NCBI RefSeq assembly: GCF_014874095.1
Contig: NZ_JADBEB010000001.1
Coordinates: 7,688,001 to 7,752,000, forward strand
DNA: 64,000 nucleotides
From: Plantactinospora soyae
GTDB taxonomy: Bacteria; Actinomycetota; Actinomycetes; Mycobacteriales; Micromonosporaceae
Direction of reading: 5' to 3'
In this document: positions 42,088 through 50,650 of the stretch, piece after piece
Layout: each line of letters opens with the position of its first letter
Numbering within the stretch: the first letter of the stretch is position 1
Made by a program: the position numbers and the translations under genes
Notes under the pieces: model-generated
Told to the model about the DNA's origin: nothing
Seen by the model: only the letters and a program-made list of their open reading frames with translations
Databases searched by the model: none

Positions 42088-43940
42088 CCCGACTGTACGA
42101 CGATCCCGCCTCGTTCACCGAGGACATGCTCGCCGGCTTCCTCGACCTGCACCGTCGCTACGTCCGAGGCGTTGACGGCGGAGTGGTCCGGGCCGGGGCG
42201 ACCCGCACCGGAAAGGTCGCGGTGGTGGTCGGCGGCGGATCCGGGCACTATCCGGCGTTCTGTGGTGTGGTCGGTCCCGGCTTCGCCGACGGCGCGGTGG
42301 TGGGCAATATCTTCACCTCCCCCTCGGCGCAGCAGGCGTACGAGGTGGCCCGGGCCGCCGACAACGGCGGCGGGGTGCTGTTCCTCTTCGGCAACTACGC
42401 CGGGGACGTGATGAACTTCGGGCTGGCCCAGCAGCGGCTGCGGGCCGAGGGGATCGACACCCGGACGGTGCTGGTCACCGACGACATCGCCAGCGCCGTT
42501 CCGGCGGAGGCGGACAAGCGCCGTGGCATCGCCGGTGACTTCGTGGTGTTCAAGACCGCCGCCGCGGCGGCCGAGGCCGGTTACCCGTTGGCCGAGGTCG
42601 AGCGGGTGGCTCGGGCCACCAACGAGCGGACCCGGTCGCTCGGCGTCGCGTTCGCCGGCTGCACCCTGCCGGGTCAGGATCATCCGCTGTTCACCGTGCC
42701 GGCCGGCACCATGGGACTCGGGCTGGGCATCCATGGCGAGCCCGGGGTCTCCTCCGACGACCTGCCCAGCGCCGCGGAACTCGCCCGGGTGCTGGTCGGG
42801 GGCGTACTCGCCGAACGGCCGGAGGGCGCCGGACCCCGGGTCGCCGTCATCCTCAACGGTCTCGGCGCCACGAAGTACGAGGAACTCTTCGTCGTCTGGA
42901 AGACGGTCGCCGAGGAACTTGCCCGGGCCGGGCTGGAGGTGGTCGATCCCGAGGTGGGCGAACTGGTCACCAGCCTCGACATGGCCGGCTGCTCGCTGAC
43001 GCTCTGCTGGCTGGACGACGAGCTGGCGGACCTCTGGTGCGCGCCGGCCGACACTCCGGCGTACCGGAAGAACCCGCACCGGGTCGCGGACGTCGCCGAC
43101 GGGATCGATCGGGCCGTGCCGGGCGCCACCGACGGCGGGCAGGTCTCCGACTCCGCGAACCGCGATCGGAACTCCGGCGCCGCGAACGGCGGGCAGGATT
43201 CCGACTCCGGAACCGGCGTACCGAAAACGGTCCGGAGCAGTCCGGACTCGCGGGAGTACGGTCGGGCGGTCGCCGAGGTGCTGGCGGAGGTCGCCGAGGC
43301 GATCGCGGCCGCCGAGGATGAACTCGGTCGGCTCGACGCGGTGGCCGGGGACGGTGACCACGGGCGCGGCATGCTGCGCGGGGTGCGGGCCGCCGTCGAC
43401 GCCGCGCGGGCGAGCGTCGACAGTGGTCACGGCGTCGCGTCGGTGCTCGGCGCGGCCGGAGACGCCTGGGCGGGCCGGGCCGGTGGCACGTCGGGAGTGT
43501 TGTGGGGCGCCGCCCTCCGCTCGGCCGGCGGACAGCTGGGCGACGAACGGAGCCCGCTCGGTACGACCGACGTCCGGGCCGCGGTCTGGGCCGCGATCGA
43601 AACCGTGCAGGGACTCGGCGGTGCCGAGCCTGGCGACAAGACGCTGCTCGACGCGCTGGTGCCGTTCCACGACGCCCTCGACAGCGCGGCCGGGTCGGGC
43701 ACCCCGGTCGGGGCGGCGTGGCAACAGGCGGCCCGGGTGGCGCAACAGGCGGCGGACGACACCGCCGGGCTGCGGCCCAGGATCGGCCGGGCCCGTCCGC
43801 TGGCCGACCGGAGCGTCGGCACCCCGGACCCCGGCGCCGTGTCGCTGGCGCTCTGCCTCCGCACCGTCGCGACGGCATTCGCGCGGCACGCCCACAACGC
43901 CCCGGAAGTCTCCCTCGTGGACGAGGGGTCGGACCGGTGA
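42084..43940 (+). CDS. DhaK-DhaL fused dihydroxyacetone/ketotetrose kinase
   Basis: 618 residues. DhaK part (~1-350): [20 protein letters not shown] and, near residue 215-225, GLGIHGEPG, whose His covalently binds the ketone substrate. A Ser/Asp-rich linker (~350-385) leads to DhaL (~385-600) with GDGDHGRGM nucleotide-binding motif and GGTSGVLWG. This ATP-dependent fused class includes dihydroxyacetone, erythrulose and apulose kinases. With the RpiB-like isomerase next door, ketotetrose phosphorylation (as in DerK-type pathways) is a plausible role. Confidence 0.9.
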   Translation: MTRLYDDPASFTEDMLAGFLDLHRRYVRGVDGGVVRAGATRTGKVAVVVGGGSGHYPAFCGVVGPGFADGAVVGNIFTSPSAQQAYEVARAADNGGGVLFLFGNYAGDVMNFGLAQQRLRAEGIDTRTVLVTDDIASAVPAEADKRRGIAGDFVVFKTAAAAAEAGYPLAEVERVARATNERTRSLGVAFAGCTLPGQDHPLFTVPAGTMGLGLGIHGEPGVSSDDLPSAAELARVLVGGVLAERPEGAGPRVAVILNGLGATKYEELFVVWKTVAEELARAGLEVVDPEVGELVTSLDMAGCSLTLCWLDDELADLWCAPADTPAYRKNPHRVADVADGIDRAVPGATDGGQVSDSANRDRNSGAANGGQDSDSGTGVPKTVRSSPDSREYGRAVAEVLAEVAEAIAAAEDELGRLDAVAGDGDHGRGMLRGVRAAVDAARASVDSGHGVASVLGAAGDAWAGRAGGTSGVLWGAALRSAGGQLGDERSPLGTTDVRAAVWAAIETVQGLGGAEPGDKTLLDALVPFHDALDSAAGSGTPVGAAWQQAARVAQQAADDTAGLRPRIGRARPLADRSVGTPDPGAVSLALCLRTVATAFARHAHNAPEVSLVDEGSDR

Positions 43941-44437
43941 CCGGCGACCGGCTGCGCATCGTCGTCGGCTGCGACGACGCGGGGCTGCACTACAAGGAGA
44001 TCCTGCGAGCCGATCTGGAGGCGGACGACCGGGTCGCCTCGGTCGAGGACGTCGGCGTGGGCCGGGGCGACGCGACGGCGTACCCGCACGTGGCGGTGGC
44101 CGCCGCCCGGCTGGTCGCGCAGGGCCGGGCGGACCGGGCACTGCTGATCTGCGGTACCGGCCTCGGGATGGCGATCGCGGCCAACAAGGTGCCGGGAGTC
44201 CGAGCGGTCACCGCGCACGACGGCTTCTCGGTGGAACGCGCCGTGCTCAGCAACGACGCCCAGGTGCTGGCGATGGGGCAGCGGGTGATCGGGCTGGAGC
44301 TGGCCCGTCGCCTGGCCCGGGAGTGGCTGGGTTACCGCTTCGACGCCTCGTCGGCGTCCGCCGCCAAGGTCGCCGCGATCACCTCGTACGAGACGGTGGT
44401 CCCGACCGACGACGGCACCGGGACCGGCTGCGACTGA
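43937..44437 (+). CDS. RpiB/LacAB-family sugar-phosphate isomerase
   Basis: 166 residues from GTG 43937, overlapping the kinase stop. RpiB signatures: [49 protein letters not shown] (catalytic Cys), [31 protein letters not shown]. In clusters with DhaK-type kinases, such proteins act as D- or L-erythrulose phosphate isomerases (DerI/LerI) rather than ribose-5-phosphate isomerases. It terminates the operon. Confidence 0.9.
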   Translation: MTGDRLRIVVGCDDAGLHYKEILRADLEADDRVASVEDVGVGRGDATAYPHVAVAAARLVAQGRADRALLICGTGLGMAIAANKVPGVRAVTAHDGFSVERAVLSNDAQVLAMGQRVIGLELARRLAREWLGYRFDASSASAAKVAAITSYETVVPTDDGTGTGCD

Positions 44438-44454
44438 CCGTACCCGTCGCAGTC

Positions 44455-44716
44455 GTGGCGTCCGGGTTGGTGCCGGACGCCTCGGTCAGGAGGCTGATCG
44501 TGGCGGCCTCGGCGTGCACCTCGATGCTCTGCGGGGCCGGTGGTCCGGCCAGCGGACTGCGCGAGTCACCGCGCCGGTCGTACGTCAGCACCGTGTACCG
44601 GTCGGCGAGCTGCCGGGCCAGGCCGGCGTACCTTCCGCGTCGTACAGTGCGCCGCAGATCAGCAGCAGGATCGGACCCCGGCCACGTACCTCGTAGTGCA
44701 GCCGCGCTCCGGGCAC
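44455..44716 (-). pseudogene. Frameshifted N-terminal remnant of an alpha/beta hydrolase
   Basis: Reading leftward from GTG 44716: VPGARLHYEVRGRGPILLLI, then CGALYDAEG in one frame, then YAGLARQLADRYTVLTYDRR, GDSRSPLAGP, PAPQSIEVHA in another. Together they reproduce the N-terminal part of a common actinomycete hydrolase family, in which GxGPxLLLIxGG and TYDRRGxSRS are adjacent. The reading frame changes near 44630, an in-frame stop lies directly upstream, and the nucleophile elbow GxSxG onward is absent. It sits between the RpiB gene and the DHFR-like gene. Confidence 0.8.
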
Positions 44717-44754
44717 CTACAGCAGTTGTGTCCGGGCCTCCGCGTCGCCGGCCG

Positions 44755-45366
44755 TCATCGCTTCACCCGGTATCCGAGGTGGGCGACCCGCTCGCCGGTC
44801 GCCATGGTGATCCCCGGAGCCCCGGCGAGGTCGTCGAAGAGTCGGATCCCGCCACCGAGCAGGACCGGAGCCAGGTCGATGTCGAACTCGTCGACCAGGC
44901 CCGCCGCGAGATACTGGCGGATGAGGTTCGCGCCGCCCGAGATCCTGACGTCCTTGTCCCCGGCCGCCGCCCTGGCCTGGGCGAGAGCGCTTCCGATGCC
45001 GTCGGTGACGAAGGTGAAGGTGGTTCCGCCCTTTCTGATCCAGGGCTCCCTTGAGTGGTTGGTGACCACGAAGACCGGCCCCCGGAACGGCGCGTCCTCC
45101 GGCCAGGCGACCTCTCCCTCGTCGAACATCCGCCGCCCCATCACGTTGGCCCCGATCCGCTCGAACGTCCGCCGGACCCGGTCGTCGTCGGGTCCGGTCT
45201 CGCCAGCGCCACCGGCGAGGTGCAGCCGCTCCTTGAAGGTCGCCGTCCGGAAGACCCAGTCGTGGATTCGGGCGGCGCCGTCCCCCATCGGATTGTCCGG
45301 CCGGGCGTTCGGCCCGGCGATGTAACCGTCGAGCGACATACCTACCGTGAAGAACACCTTTGTCAT
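44755..45366 (-). CDS. Dihydrofolate-reductase-family protein
   Basis: 203 residues of the RibD_C/DHFR-like (YwjB/YyaP) group: KVFFTVGMSLDGYIAGPNAR, ANVMGRRMFDEGEVAW, FVVTNHSREPW, VRISGGANLIRQYLAAGLVD, FDIDLAPVLLGGGIRLFDDL. Probably a NADPH-dependent reductase of unknown substrate, cytosolic. ATG 45366 gives MTKVFF. A remnant hydrolase lies downstream; hydrolases of that type and this reductase are often neighbours. Confidence 0.9.
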   Translation of the reverse strand: MTKVFFTVGMSLDGYIAGPNARPDNPMGDGAARIHDWVFRTATFKERLHLAGGAGETGPDDDRVRRTFERIGANVMGRRMFDEGEVAWPEDAPFRGPVFVVTNHSREPWIRKGGTTFTFVTDGIGSALAQARAAAGDKDVRISGGANLIRQYLAAGLVDEFDIDLAPVLLGGGIRLFDDLAGAPGITMATGERVAHLGYRVKR

Positions 45367-45555
45367 CGTTCTCTCCTGCCTGTTCCGATGCTTCCACCAG
45401 CCAGACGGAGCCGTCGGCCGCCGCTCTACATCCAACGAGCGTCCGGCGGAGAATTTCTCGGTGGATCGGCCGAGCCGAGCCTTCGACTCCGACGATCAAG
45501 GCCGGACGGCACCACCGGCGGCGGCCGAGCACGATGGCCCGGCGCCGGGCCCGCC

Positions 45556-46602
45556 CTAACCGACCGGGTGTCGCGGCACGACGTCGGACGAGGCCGGGTC
45601 GACGTCGGGCGAAGCCGACACGATGTCGGACGAAGCCGACACGACGTCAGACGAAGCCGGGTCGAGCTCGGCGAGCACCTGCTCGACCTCGGCGCTGGAC
45701 GGCATCGCGGCGGAGCAGGCGAGCCGGGACGCCACGATCGCGCCGGCCGCGTTGGCGAAGCGTACGACCCGGGCCAGCGGCCAGCCGGCGAGCAGCCCGT
45801 GACAGAGCGCGCCGCCGAAGGCGTCCCCGGCGCCGAGGCCGTTCACCACCTCAATCTCCACCGGCGGCACCTCGACCAGTTCGTCGGCGGTCCGGGCGAG
45901 CACCCCGTCCGGTCCCCGCTTCACCACGGCCAGTCGTACGCCCCGGGCCAGCAGCGCCTCGGCTGCGGCGTGCGGTTCACGTTCCCCCACGGCGGTGGCG
46001 CACTCGTCGAGATTGCCGACCGCGACGGTGGCGTACCGCAGCGCCGAGTCGTACGCGGCCTTGGCGTCCTGGCGGGAGGGCCAGAACGCCGCCCGGTAGT
46101 CGAGGTCGAAGACGGTGTTCTCGGCGCGTCCCCGGACCCCCAGCGCGGCGAAGTGCGCGTCCCGGCTCGGCAGCTCACACAGTCCGGTGCCGGTGAACCA
46201 GAAGACCCCGGCGGCGCGGATGGCGGCCAGGTCCAGTTCCTCTGGATGGATCTCCAGGTCCGGTGCCTTCGGATAGCGGTAGAAGTAGATCGGAAAGTCG
46301 TCCGGCGGGAAGATCTCACAGAAGGTGATCGGGGTGGGCAGGCCGGGAACCGCCGTTACCCACCGGTCGTCCACGCCGAAGTCGCCGAGCGCCCGGTGCA
46401 CGTACTCGCCGAACGGGTCGGCTCCGGTCCGGGTGATCAGGGCGACCCGTCGACCGTGTCGGGCCGCCGCCACGGCGACGTTGGTGGCGCTGCCGCCCAG
46501 GAACTTGCCGAACGTCTCCACCTCGGGCAGGCGGGTGCGGGTCTGGAGTGGATAGACGTCGACACCCACCCGACCCATGGTGATCACCTCGAACGGGGTC
46601 AC
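45556..46602 (-). CDS. IolC-like carbohydrate kinase (PfkB family) with a heptapeptide-repeat tail
   Basis: 348 residues from GTG 46602. PfkB/ribokinase family: N-terminal ITMGRVGVDVYPLQTRTRLP, then FGKFLGGSATNVAVAAARHG, and the ATP-binding/catalytic GLGAGDAFGGALCHGLL with the Asp base. The sequence is closest in style to 5-dehydro-2-deoxygluconokinase (IolC), but no other inositol catabolism gene is in the window, so the substrate is uncertain. The last ~35 residues consist of four 7-residue near-repeats (DPASSDV, VSASSDI, VSASPDV, DPASSDV). Confidence 0.85.
   Translation of the reverse strand: MTPFEVITMGRVGVDVYPLQTRTRLPEVETFGKFLGGSATNVAVAAARHGRRVALITRTGADPFGEYVHRALGDFGVDDRWVTAVPGLPTPITFCEIFPPDDFPIYFYRYPKAPDLEIHPEELDLAAIRAAGVFWFTGTGLCELPSRDAHFAALGVRGRAENTVFDLDYRAAFWPSRQDAKAAYDSALRYATVAVGNLDECATAVGEREPHAAAEALLARGVRLAVVKRGPDGVLARTADELVEVPPVEIEVVNGLGAGDAFGGALCHGLLAGWPLARVVRFANAAGAIVASRLACSAAMPSSAEVEQVLAELDPASSDVVSASSDIVSASPDVDPASSDVVPRHPVG
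45580..45663. repeat. 21-bp tandem repeat x4 in the 3' end of the IolC-like gene
   Basis: Four units start at 45580, 45601, 45622 and 45643. They begin GACGTC or GATGTC and end GGGTC or GACAC. At 21 bp the frame is preserved, adding a Ser/Asp/Val-rich tail to the protein. Confidence 0.9.
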
Positions 46603-46618
46603 CGAATCATGTAACCCC

Positions 46619-46656
46619 GGTGCGTCCCGACCGGTCAAGATTGGACGGGACGCACC
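46619..46656 (-). terminator. GC-rich hairpin between PQQ-propeller gene and IolC-like gene
   Basis: 11-bp arms GGTGCGTCCCG (46619-46629) and CGGGACGCACC (46646-46656) flank a 16-base loop. It lies ~165 bp downstream of the propeller stop and 17 bp upstream of the IolC-like start on the same strand, so it may be either a terminator or part of the IolC leader. Confidence 0.5.
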
Positions 46657-46821
46657 AGGGTCACGAATCAGCGGTGCATCAGTGCGAAGACTCCCCCGCC
46701 GAGGTACCCGCACTGGTACCTGACCTGCCGGACCACAGCGGAGGTGAGTTCCGCCCGCCTCCCGGCGGCCAACTCGTCGTCAGGACTGGCGTCGAGGCAG
46801 CGCCGGAACCGCAGGCGAGGG

Positions 46822-47844
46822 TTATCCATCCCACTGGGTGTCCCAGTTGCCGGCGGTCAGCGAGCCCTTGCCGACCACCAGCAGGGTGTCCGCCGCCAGA
46901 TCGCGTAACCCGCCGACCTGCTGGTCGACGTGCACCCGGTCGACCACGGCACCGGTGGCGTCGACCAGCGACAGCGTGCCCGGCCGCACGGCGGCGAGAA
47001 CGTACCCCGCTCCCGTTGGGACCACCCCGTCGGCGGTCGCGCGTCCGAGGTCGACCCGCCAACGCGGCTGGCCGGTCGCCGCGTCGAGCGCGACGACGCC
47101 GCCACCGACCTCCCGGACCCACACCGTCGGACCGCACGGGTACGGCGACGTGACGACCAACGCCCGGTCATGCCGGAAGAACTCGCCCGCCTCATCCGCA
47201 CCGGGGCGGATCTGCCACACCGTCCGCTCCCCGCACCGGATCAGGAACCGGTCCTCGCCGACCGCGGCGAACGCCGGCCCACTGTCGACGGCGCAGATCG
47301 GCTCAGGCACCGCCCAGCGGGTGATCTCGGCACCGTCCCGTACGTCGAGTAGCCGCACCGAGTTGTCGTCGTGCCCTCCGGTCAGTACCTGCGGCCCATC
47401 GCCCACCCTGGCCGGCAGCACCGTGCGTACCCGATCCGGGCTCTTCCAGCGCGGCGTGCCGTCCCACCGGTCGAAGGCCCGCAGAGCGGTGTAGCCGCGC
47501 CAGCCGCCCACCAGGACGACGTCTCCGACCACCACCACCTGGGCGGTCCACCGGGGCAGTGCGGCACTCCACCGCACCTCGCCGCTGTGCAGGTCGAGAC
47601 AGCGCAGTTCGTCGCGGTCCTGGCTGATGACCCAGCACTGGGTGCCGTCGACCACTACGTCCCGGGGCCAGGTGCCGATCGGTACTTCCCACCGCGCGAC
47701 GCCGTCGGTCGGGTCCAGGTCGACCAGCCGGGTGTGGCGCTCGTGCACCAGCAGGTGCCCCGGCACGATCGCGAGGGCGCTCGCCGACCCCCGCTGGTGC
47801 AGCGGCCGACGCCACAGCGTCCGGAAACCCCGACCCGGCGTCAC
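46822..47844 (-). CDS. PQQ-type beta-propeller protein
   Basis: 340 residues from GTG 47844. Repeated strands of the PQQ/BamB-like propeller are visible: HTRLVDLDPTDGVARWEVPI, LRCLDLHSGEVRWSAALP, LRAFDRWDGTPRWK, VVALDAATGQPRWRVDLG. No signal peptide or membrane anchor is seen, so a cytosolic role (scaffold or ligand sensing) is likely. The start codon sits in a 29-bp duplication, so the true start is less certain. Confidence 0.75.
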   Translation of the reverse strand: MTPGRGFRTLWRRPLHQRGSASALAIVPGHLLVHERHTRLVDLDPTDGVARWEVPIGTWPRDVVVDGTQCWVISQDRDELRCLDLHSGEVRWSAALPRWTAQVVVVGDVVLVGGWRGYTALRAFDRWDGTPRWKSPDRVRTVLPARVGDGPQVLTGGHDDNSVRLLDVRDGAEITRWAVPEPICAVDSGPAFAAVGEDRFLIRCGERTVWQIRPGADEAGEFFRHDRALVVTSPYPCGPTVWVREVGGGVVALDAATGQPRWRVDLGRATADGVVPTGAGYVLAAVRPGTLSLVDATGAVVDRVHVDQQVGGLRDLAADTLLVVGKGSLTAGNWDTQWDG

Positions 47845-47870
47845 AGTGTCCGGAAACCCTGCCCCGACGT
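47813..47870. repeat. 29-bp tandem duplication at the 5' end of the propeller gene
   Basis: Copies 47813-47841 and 47842-47870 both begin CACAG-GTCCGGAAACCC. The second includes the GTG start codon (47844) of the minus-strand propeller gene. At 29 bp the duplication shifts the frame, so only one copy can be translated in frame with the propeller. Confidence 0.85.
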
Positions 47871-47883
47871 CACCGGGCCGAAC

Positions 47884-48318
47884 TCACTTGGCGAAGATCT
47901 GCGACTCGTCACGGAATGCCTTGAACTCCAGGGCGTTGCCGGCCGGGTCGCGGAAGAACATCGTCCACTGCTCCCCCGGCTCCCCGGCGAACCGGAGGTA
48001 CGGCTCGATCACGAACTCCGCACCGCCGGCCCGGATCCGATCGGCCAGGGCGTGGAAGTCGTCGATGGGAAGGATGAGCCCGAAGTGCGGCACCGGTACG
48101 TCGTGCCCGTCGACCGGATTGCGCCCCGCGTCCGCCTGCCGAGCCGCCGGTACGACATGGGTCACCAACTGGTGGCCGTAGAAGTTCCAGTCCACCCAGA
48201 CGTCCGCCGACCGGCCCTCGGCGAGCCCGAGCACGCCGCCGTAGAAGGCCCGGGCCCGCTCCAGGTCGTCGACCGGGATCGCAAGGTGGAACCCGGGACG
48301 GTTGGTCACGGTCATCAT
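47884..48318 (-). CDS. VOC family (glyoxalase/extradiol dioxygenase-like) protein
   Basis: 144 residues with the vicinal oxygen chelate pattern: [76 protein letters not shown]. Conserved H/E positions suitable for a divalent metal are present. A strong AAAGGAG ribosome-binding site precedes ATG 48318. It may be a lyase, isomerase or resistance protein; the substrate is unknown. Confidence 0.88.
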   Translation of the reverse strand: MMTVTNRPGFHLAIPVDDLERARAFYGGVLGLAEGRSADVWVDWNFYGHQLVTHVVPAARQADAGRNPVDGHDVPVPHFGLILPIDDFHALADRIRAGGAEFVIEPYLRFAGEPGEQWTMFFRDPAGNALEFKAFRDESQIFAK

Positions 48319-48390
48319 GTGCTCCTTTCGCCGGCACGTCCGCCCGGACGCGCCACCATCCAAGCATGATCTTGTCCGAGCAGAGCGGTG

Positions 48391-48442
48391 AGGAAGGGCC
48401 CCCGCCTATCGTTTTCTGTATAAGAAGGGCCCCTTCCTTGCA
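48391..48442. repeat. Dispersed palindromic element, copy 1
   Basis: About 52 bp: a left arm (AGGAAGGGCCCCCGCC), a spacer TATCGTTTTCTGTATAAG, and a right arm AAGGGCCCCTTCCTT. Each arm is itself nearly palindromic. It matches copy 2 at 56055-56107 closely in the spacer and right arm. Bases from its right part are the last codons of pxpC, so it supplies a new C-terminus and TAG stop for that gene. Confidence 0.88.
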
Positions 48443-49308
48443 CCCTCGACGATCTGGAAGCGGATCGGGGTGCCGGGGGCGGCCTGGGCGGCCAGGGGTA
48501 GGTCGTCGGGGTGCAGCACGCCGATCACGGGGTAGCCGCCCACGGTCGGATGGTCGGCCAGGAAGATGACCGGGGTGCCGGCGGCGGGCACCTGGACGGC
48601 GCCGAGCACCACCCCCTCGCTGCGCAGTTCCCCGCCGATCCGCCGGGGCAGCGCGGGCCCCTCCAGGCGCATCCCCACCCGGTTGCTCAGCATGGACACC
48701 CGGTATCCGGCGCCGGTGAGGATCCCCGGCGCGTCGTCGGTGAACCAGTCGGCGCGCGGACCCAGCGTGACCCGCAGGGTCGTCTCCTCGGTCAGCGTCC
48801 CGGTCGGGGCGACGTCGACCGGGGCGGGCGGGCCGGCGACCTCACCGAGCGGCAGCCGGTCGCCGACCGCGAGCGGGGACGGCCCGAGTCCCGAGAGCAG
48901 GTCGGTCGACCGGCTGCCGAGTACCGCCGCGACCGCGATCCCGCCGGAGAAGGCGACGTAGCTGCGGAGACCGCGCTTCGCGGTGGCCACGTCGACCCGC
49001 GCGCCCGCCGGCACCGACACCGGTGCCGACCAGCCCACCGGCCGGCCGTTGACGGTCACCGGCGCCCACGCCCCGGTGACCGCGACGGTGGCGGCCTGGC
49101 CGACCCGGAGCGAGACACCGGTGATCGTCGTCTCGATCGTCGCCGCGTCGGCGGGGTTGCCGACCAGCCGGTTCGCCAGCAGGTGCGCCGGCCGGTCGAG
49201 CGCTCCCGACCGGGGTACGCCGAGGTGGGCATGGCCGGGTCGGCCGAGGTCCTGCACGGTGCTGAGCGCGCCGGACCGGACCACCTCGACGAACCGTCCG
49301 GTACTCAT
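48406..49308 (-). CDS. pxpC: 5-oxoprolinase subunit C (PxpC)
   Basis: 300 residues of the KipA/PxpC (AHS2) family: FVEVVRSGALSTVQDLGRPG, LGVPRSGALDRPAHLLANRL, SAPVSVPAGARVDVATAKRG, RSYVAFSGGIAVAAVLGS, PVIFLADHPTVGGYPVIGVL. With PxpA and PxpB it hydrolyses 5-oxo-L-proline to glutamate at the expense of ATP. The last 11 residues (ARKGPFLYRKR) and the stop are encoded by the dispersed palindromic element, not by family sequence. Its start overlaps the PxpB stop by four bases. Confidence 0.93.
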   Translation of the reverse strand: MSTGRFVEVVRSGALSTVQDLGRPGHAHLGVPRSGALDRPAHLLANRLVGNPADAATIETTITGVSLRVGQAATVAVTGAWAPVTVNGRPVGWSAPVSVPAGARVDVATAKRGLRSYVAFSGGIAVAAVLGSRSTDLLSGLGPSPLAVGDRLPLGEVAGPPAPVDVAPTGTLTEETTLRVTLGPRADWFTDDAPGILTGAGYRVSMLSNRVGMRLEGPALPRRIGGELRSEGVVLGAVQVPAAGTPVIFLADHPTVGGYPVIGVLHPDDLPLAAQAAPGTPIRFQIVEGARKGPFLYRKR

Positions 49309-49952
49309 CGGCCGACGTCCCGGAACCGGACCCGGGTACCGGGGGTGAGCAGGGCGACCGGGTCCCGGTCCGGATCGAAGAGCACCAGGTCGGTCCGGCC
49401 GAGCAGCTGCCAGCCGCCCGGCGAGTCCCGTGGGTAGATCCCGGCGTAGCCGCCGGCGAGCGCGACCGACCCGGCCGGCACCCGGGTCCGGGGCACCGCC
49501 CGCCGGGGCAGGTGGTAGCGCTCGGGCAGTCCGGTGAGGTAACCGAAGCCGGGCGCGAAGCCGCAGAAGGCGACCCGGTACTCGGGAGCGCTGTGGATCC
49601 GCCCGACCTCCTCCTCGGGTACCTGCCAGGCCCGGGCGACCTCGGCGAGGTCGGCACCGTCGTACCGGACCGGCACCTCGACCAGCGGGCCGTCCGGCGG
49701 GCGGACCGACGTCGGCCGCCAGGCGGTGAGCTGCGCCGCCAGGCCCGCCGGATCGTCGAGCCCGTCGACCAGCACGGTGAGTTCCCCGGGTACGACGTCC
49801 TCGACGCCGGGCAGTTCCCCACGTTCCCGCCGCCGGTCGAGCTCGGCGACCAGCGCGTGGGTGTGCGCCGGCTCCGGCAGCTCGACCAGCAACGCGCGCA
49901 GGCCCACCGGGATGATCCGCACCGCCGCCCGCCCCTCGTCGACGCGGCTCAC
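49305..49952 (-). CDS. pxpB: 5-oxoprolinase subunit B (PxpB)
   Basis: 215 residues of the KipI/PxpB (AHS1) family: VPVRYDGADLAEVARAWQVP, YRVAFCGFAPGFGYLTGLPE, RTRVPAGSVALAGGYAGIYP, DSPGGWQLLGRTDLVLF. It forms the ATP-dependent 5-oxoprolinase with PxpA and PxpC. The start overlaps the LivF stop by four bases, so it is part of the transporter operon. Confidence 0.93.
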   Translation of the reverse strand: MSRVDEGRAAVRIIPVGLRALLVELPEPAHTHALVAELDRRRERGELPGVEDVVPGELTVLVDGLDDPAGLAAQLTAWRPTSVRPPDGPLVEVPVRYDGADLAEVARAWQVPEEEVGRIHSAPEYRVAFCGFAPGFGYLTGLPERYHLPRRAVPRTRVPAGSVALAGGYAGIYPRDSPGGWQLLGRTDLVLFDPDRDPVALLTPGTRVRFRDVGR

Positions 49953-50650
49953 AGCCCGAGGTACGAGCGCCGTACCTCGTCGGACTCGGCGAGTTCGTCG
50001 GCCGGGCCGGACATCACCACCTCGCCGGTCTGGAGCACGTACGCCCGGTCGGCCAGTTCCAGCGCCGCCCGCAGGTTCTGCTCGACCAGCAGCATGGTGG
50101 TACCGGCACGACGGATCTCGGCGAGCACCTCGAAGATCATCTTGGTGAACTTCGGCGAGATGCCGAGCGACGGTTCGTCGAGCATCAGCAGCTTCGGCCG
50201 ACTCATCAGTGCCCGGCCCAGCGCCACCATCTGCTGTTCGCCCCCGGAGAGCGTGCCGGCGCGCTGCCCGGACCGCTCGGCCAGGATCGGGAAGAGTTCG
50301 TACACCCGGGACAGGTCGGCCTCCCGCTCCGGCGTGCTGCGGTGGTACCCGCCGAGCAGCAGGTTCTGCAGCACGGTCTGGTGCCCGAACAGCCGCCGCC
50401 CCTCCGGCACCAGTACCGCACCCAGCCGGGCGATCCGGTACGCCGGCAACCTGCTGATGTCGGAGTCGAGGAAGGTCACCGTGCCGCGTACCGGTCGGTG
50501 CAGTCCGGAGACGGCCGCGAGCAGCGTGCTCTTGCCGGCCCCGTTCGCGCCGACCAGCGCCACCAGCTCGCCGGGTTCGACCCGCAGGTCGACGCCGCGC
50601 AGCGCGACGACCCCGGCGTAGTCCACATGGAGATCGCTCACGGTCAGCAT
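49949..50650 (-). CDS. Liv-type ABC transporter ATP-binding protein (LivF)
   Basis: 233 residues. Walker A GANGAGKSTLLAAVSG, ABC signature LSGGEQQMVALGRALMSR, Walker B KLLMLDEPSLGISPKF and the LivF-like C-terminus. It energises import together with LivG. The gene abuts LivG (50650/50651). The associated pxpABC genes suggest the substrate is 5-oxoproline or pyroglutamyl compounds rather than branched-chain amino acids (inference). Confidence 0.93.
   Translation of the reverse strand: MLTVSDLHVDYAGVVALRGVDLRVEPGELVALVGANGAGKSTLLAAVSGLHRPVRGTVTFLDSDISRLPAYRIARLGAVLVPEGRRLFGHQTVLQNLLLGGYHRSTPEREADLSRVYELFPILAERSGQRAGTLSGGEQQMVALGRALMSRPKLLMLDEPSLGISPKFTKMIFEVLAEIRRAGTTMLLVEQNLRAALELADRAYVLQTGEVVMSGPADELAESDEVRRSYLGL

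Noticed and set aside
45556-46602. Part of an inositol catabolism cluster
   Set aside because: No iolB, iolD, iolE or iolG partners were found; the Gfo/Idh and TIM-barrel genes at 37-41 kb belong to a separate operon on the other strand.
48391-48442. Possible intrinsic terminator only
   Set aside because: A second copy with a nearly identical spacer at 56055 and use as coding sequence show it is a dispersed element, although it may also terminate transcription.
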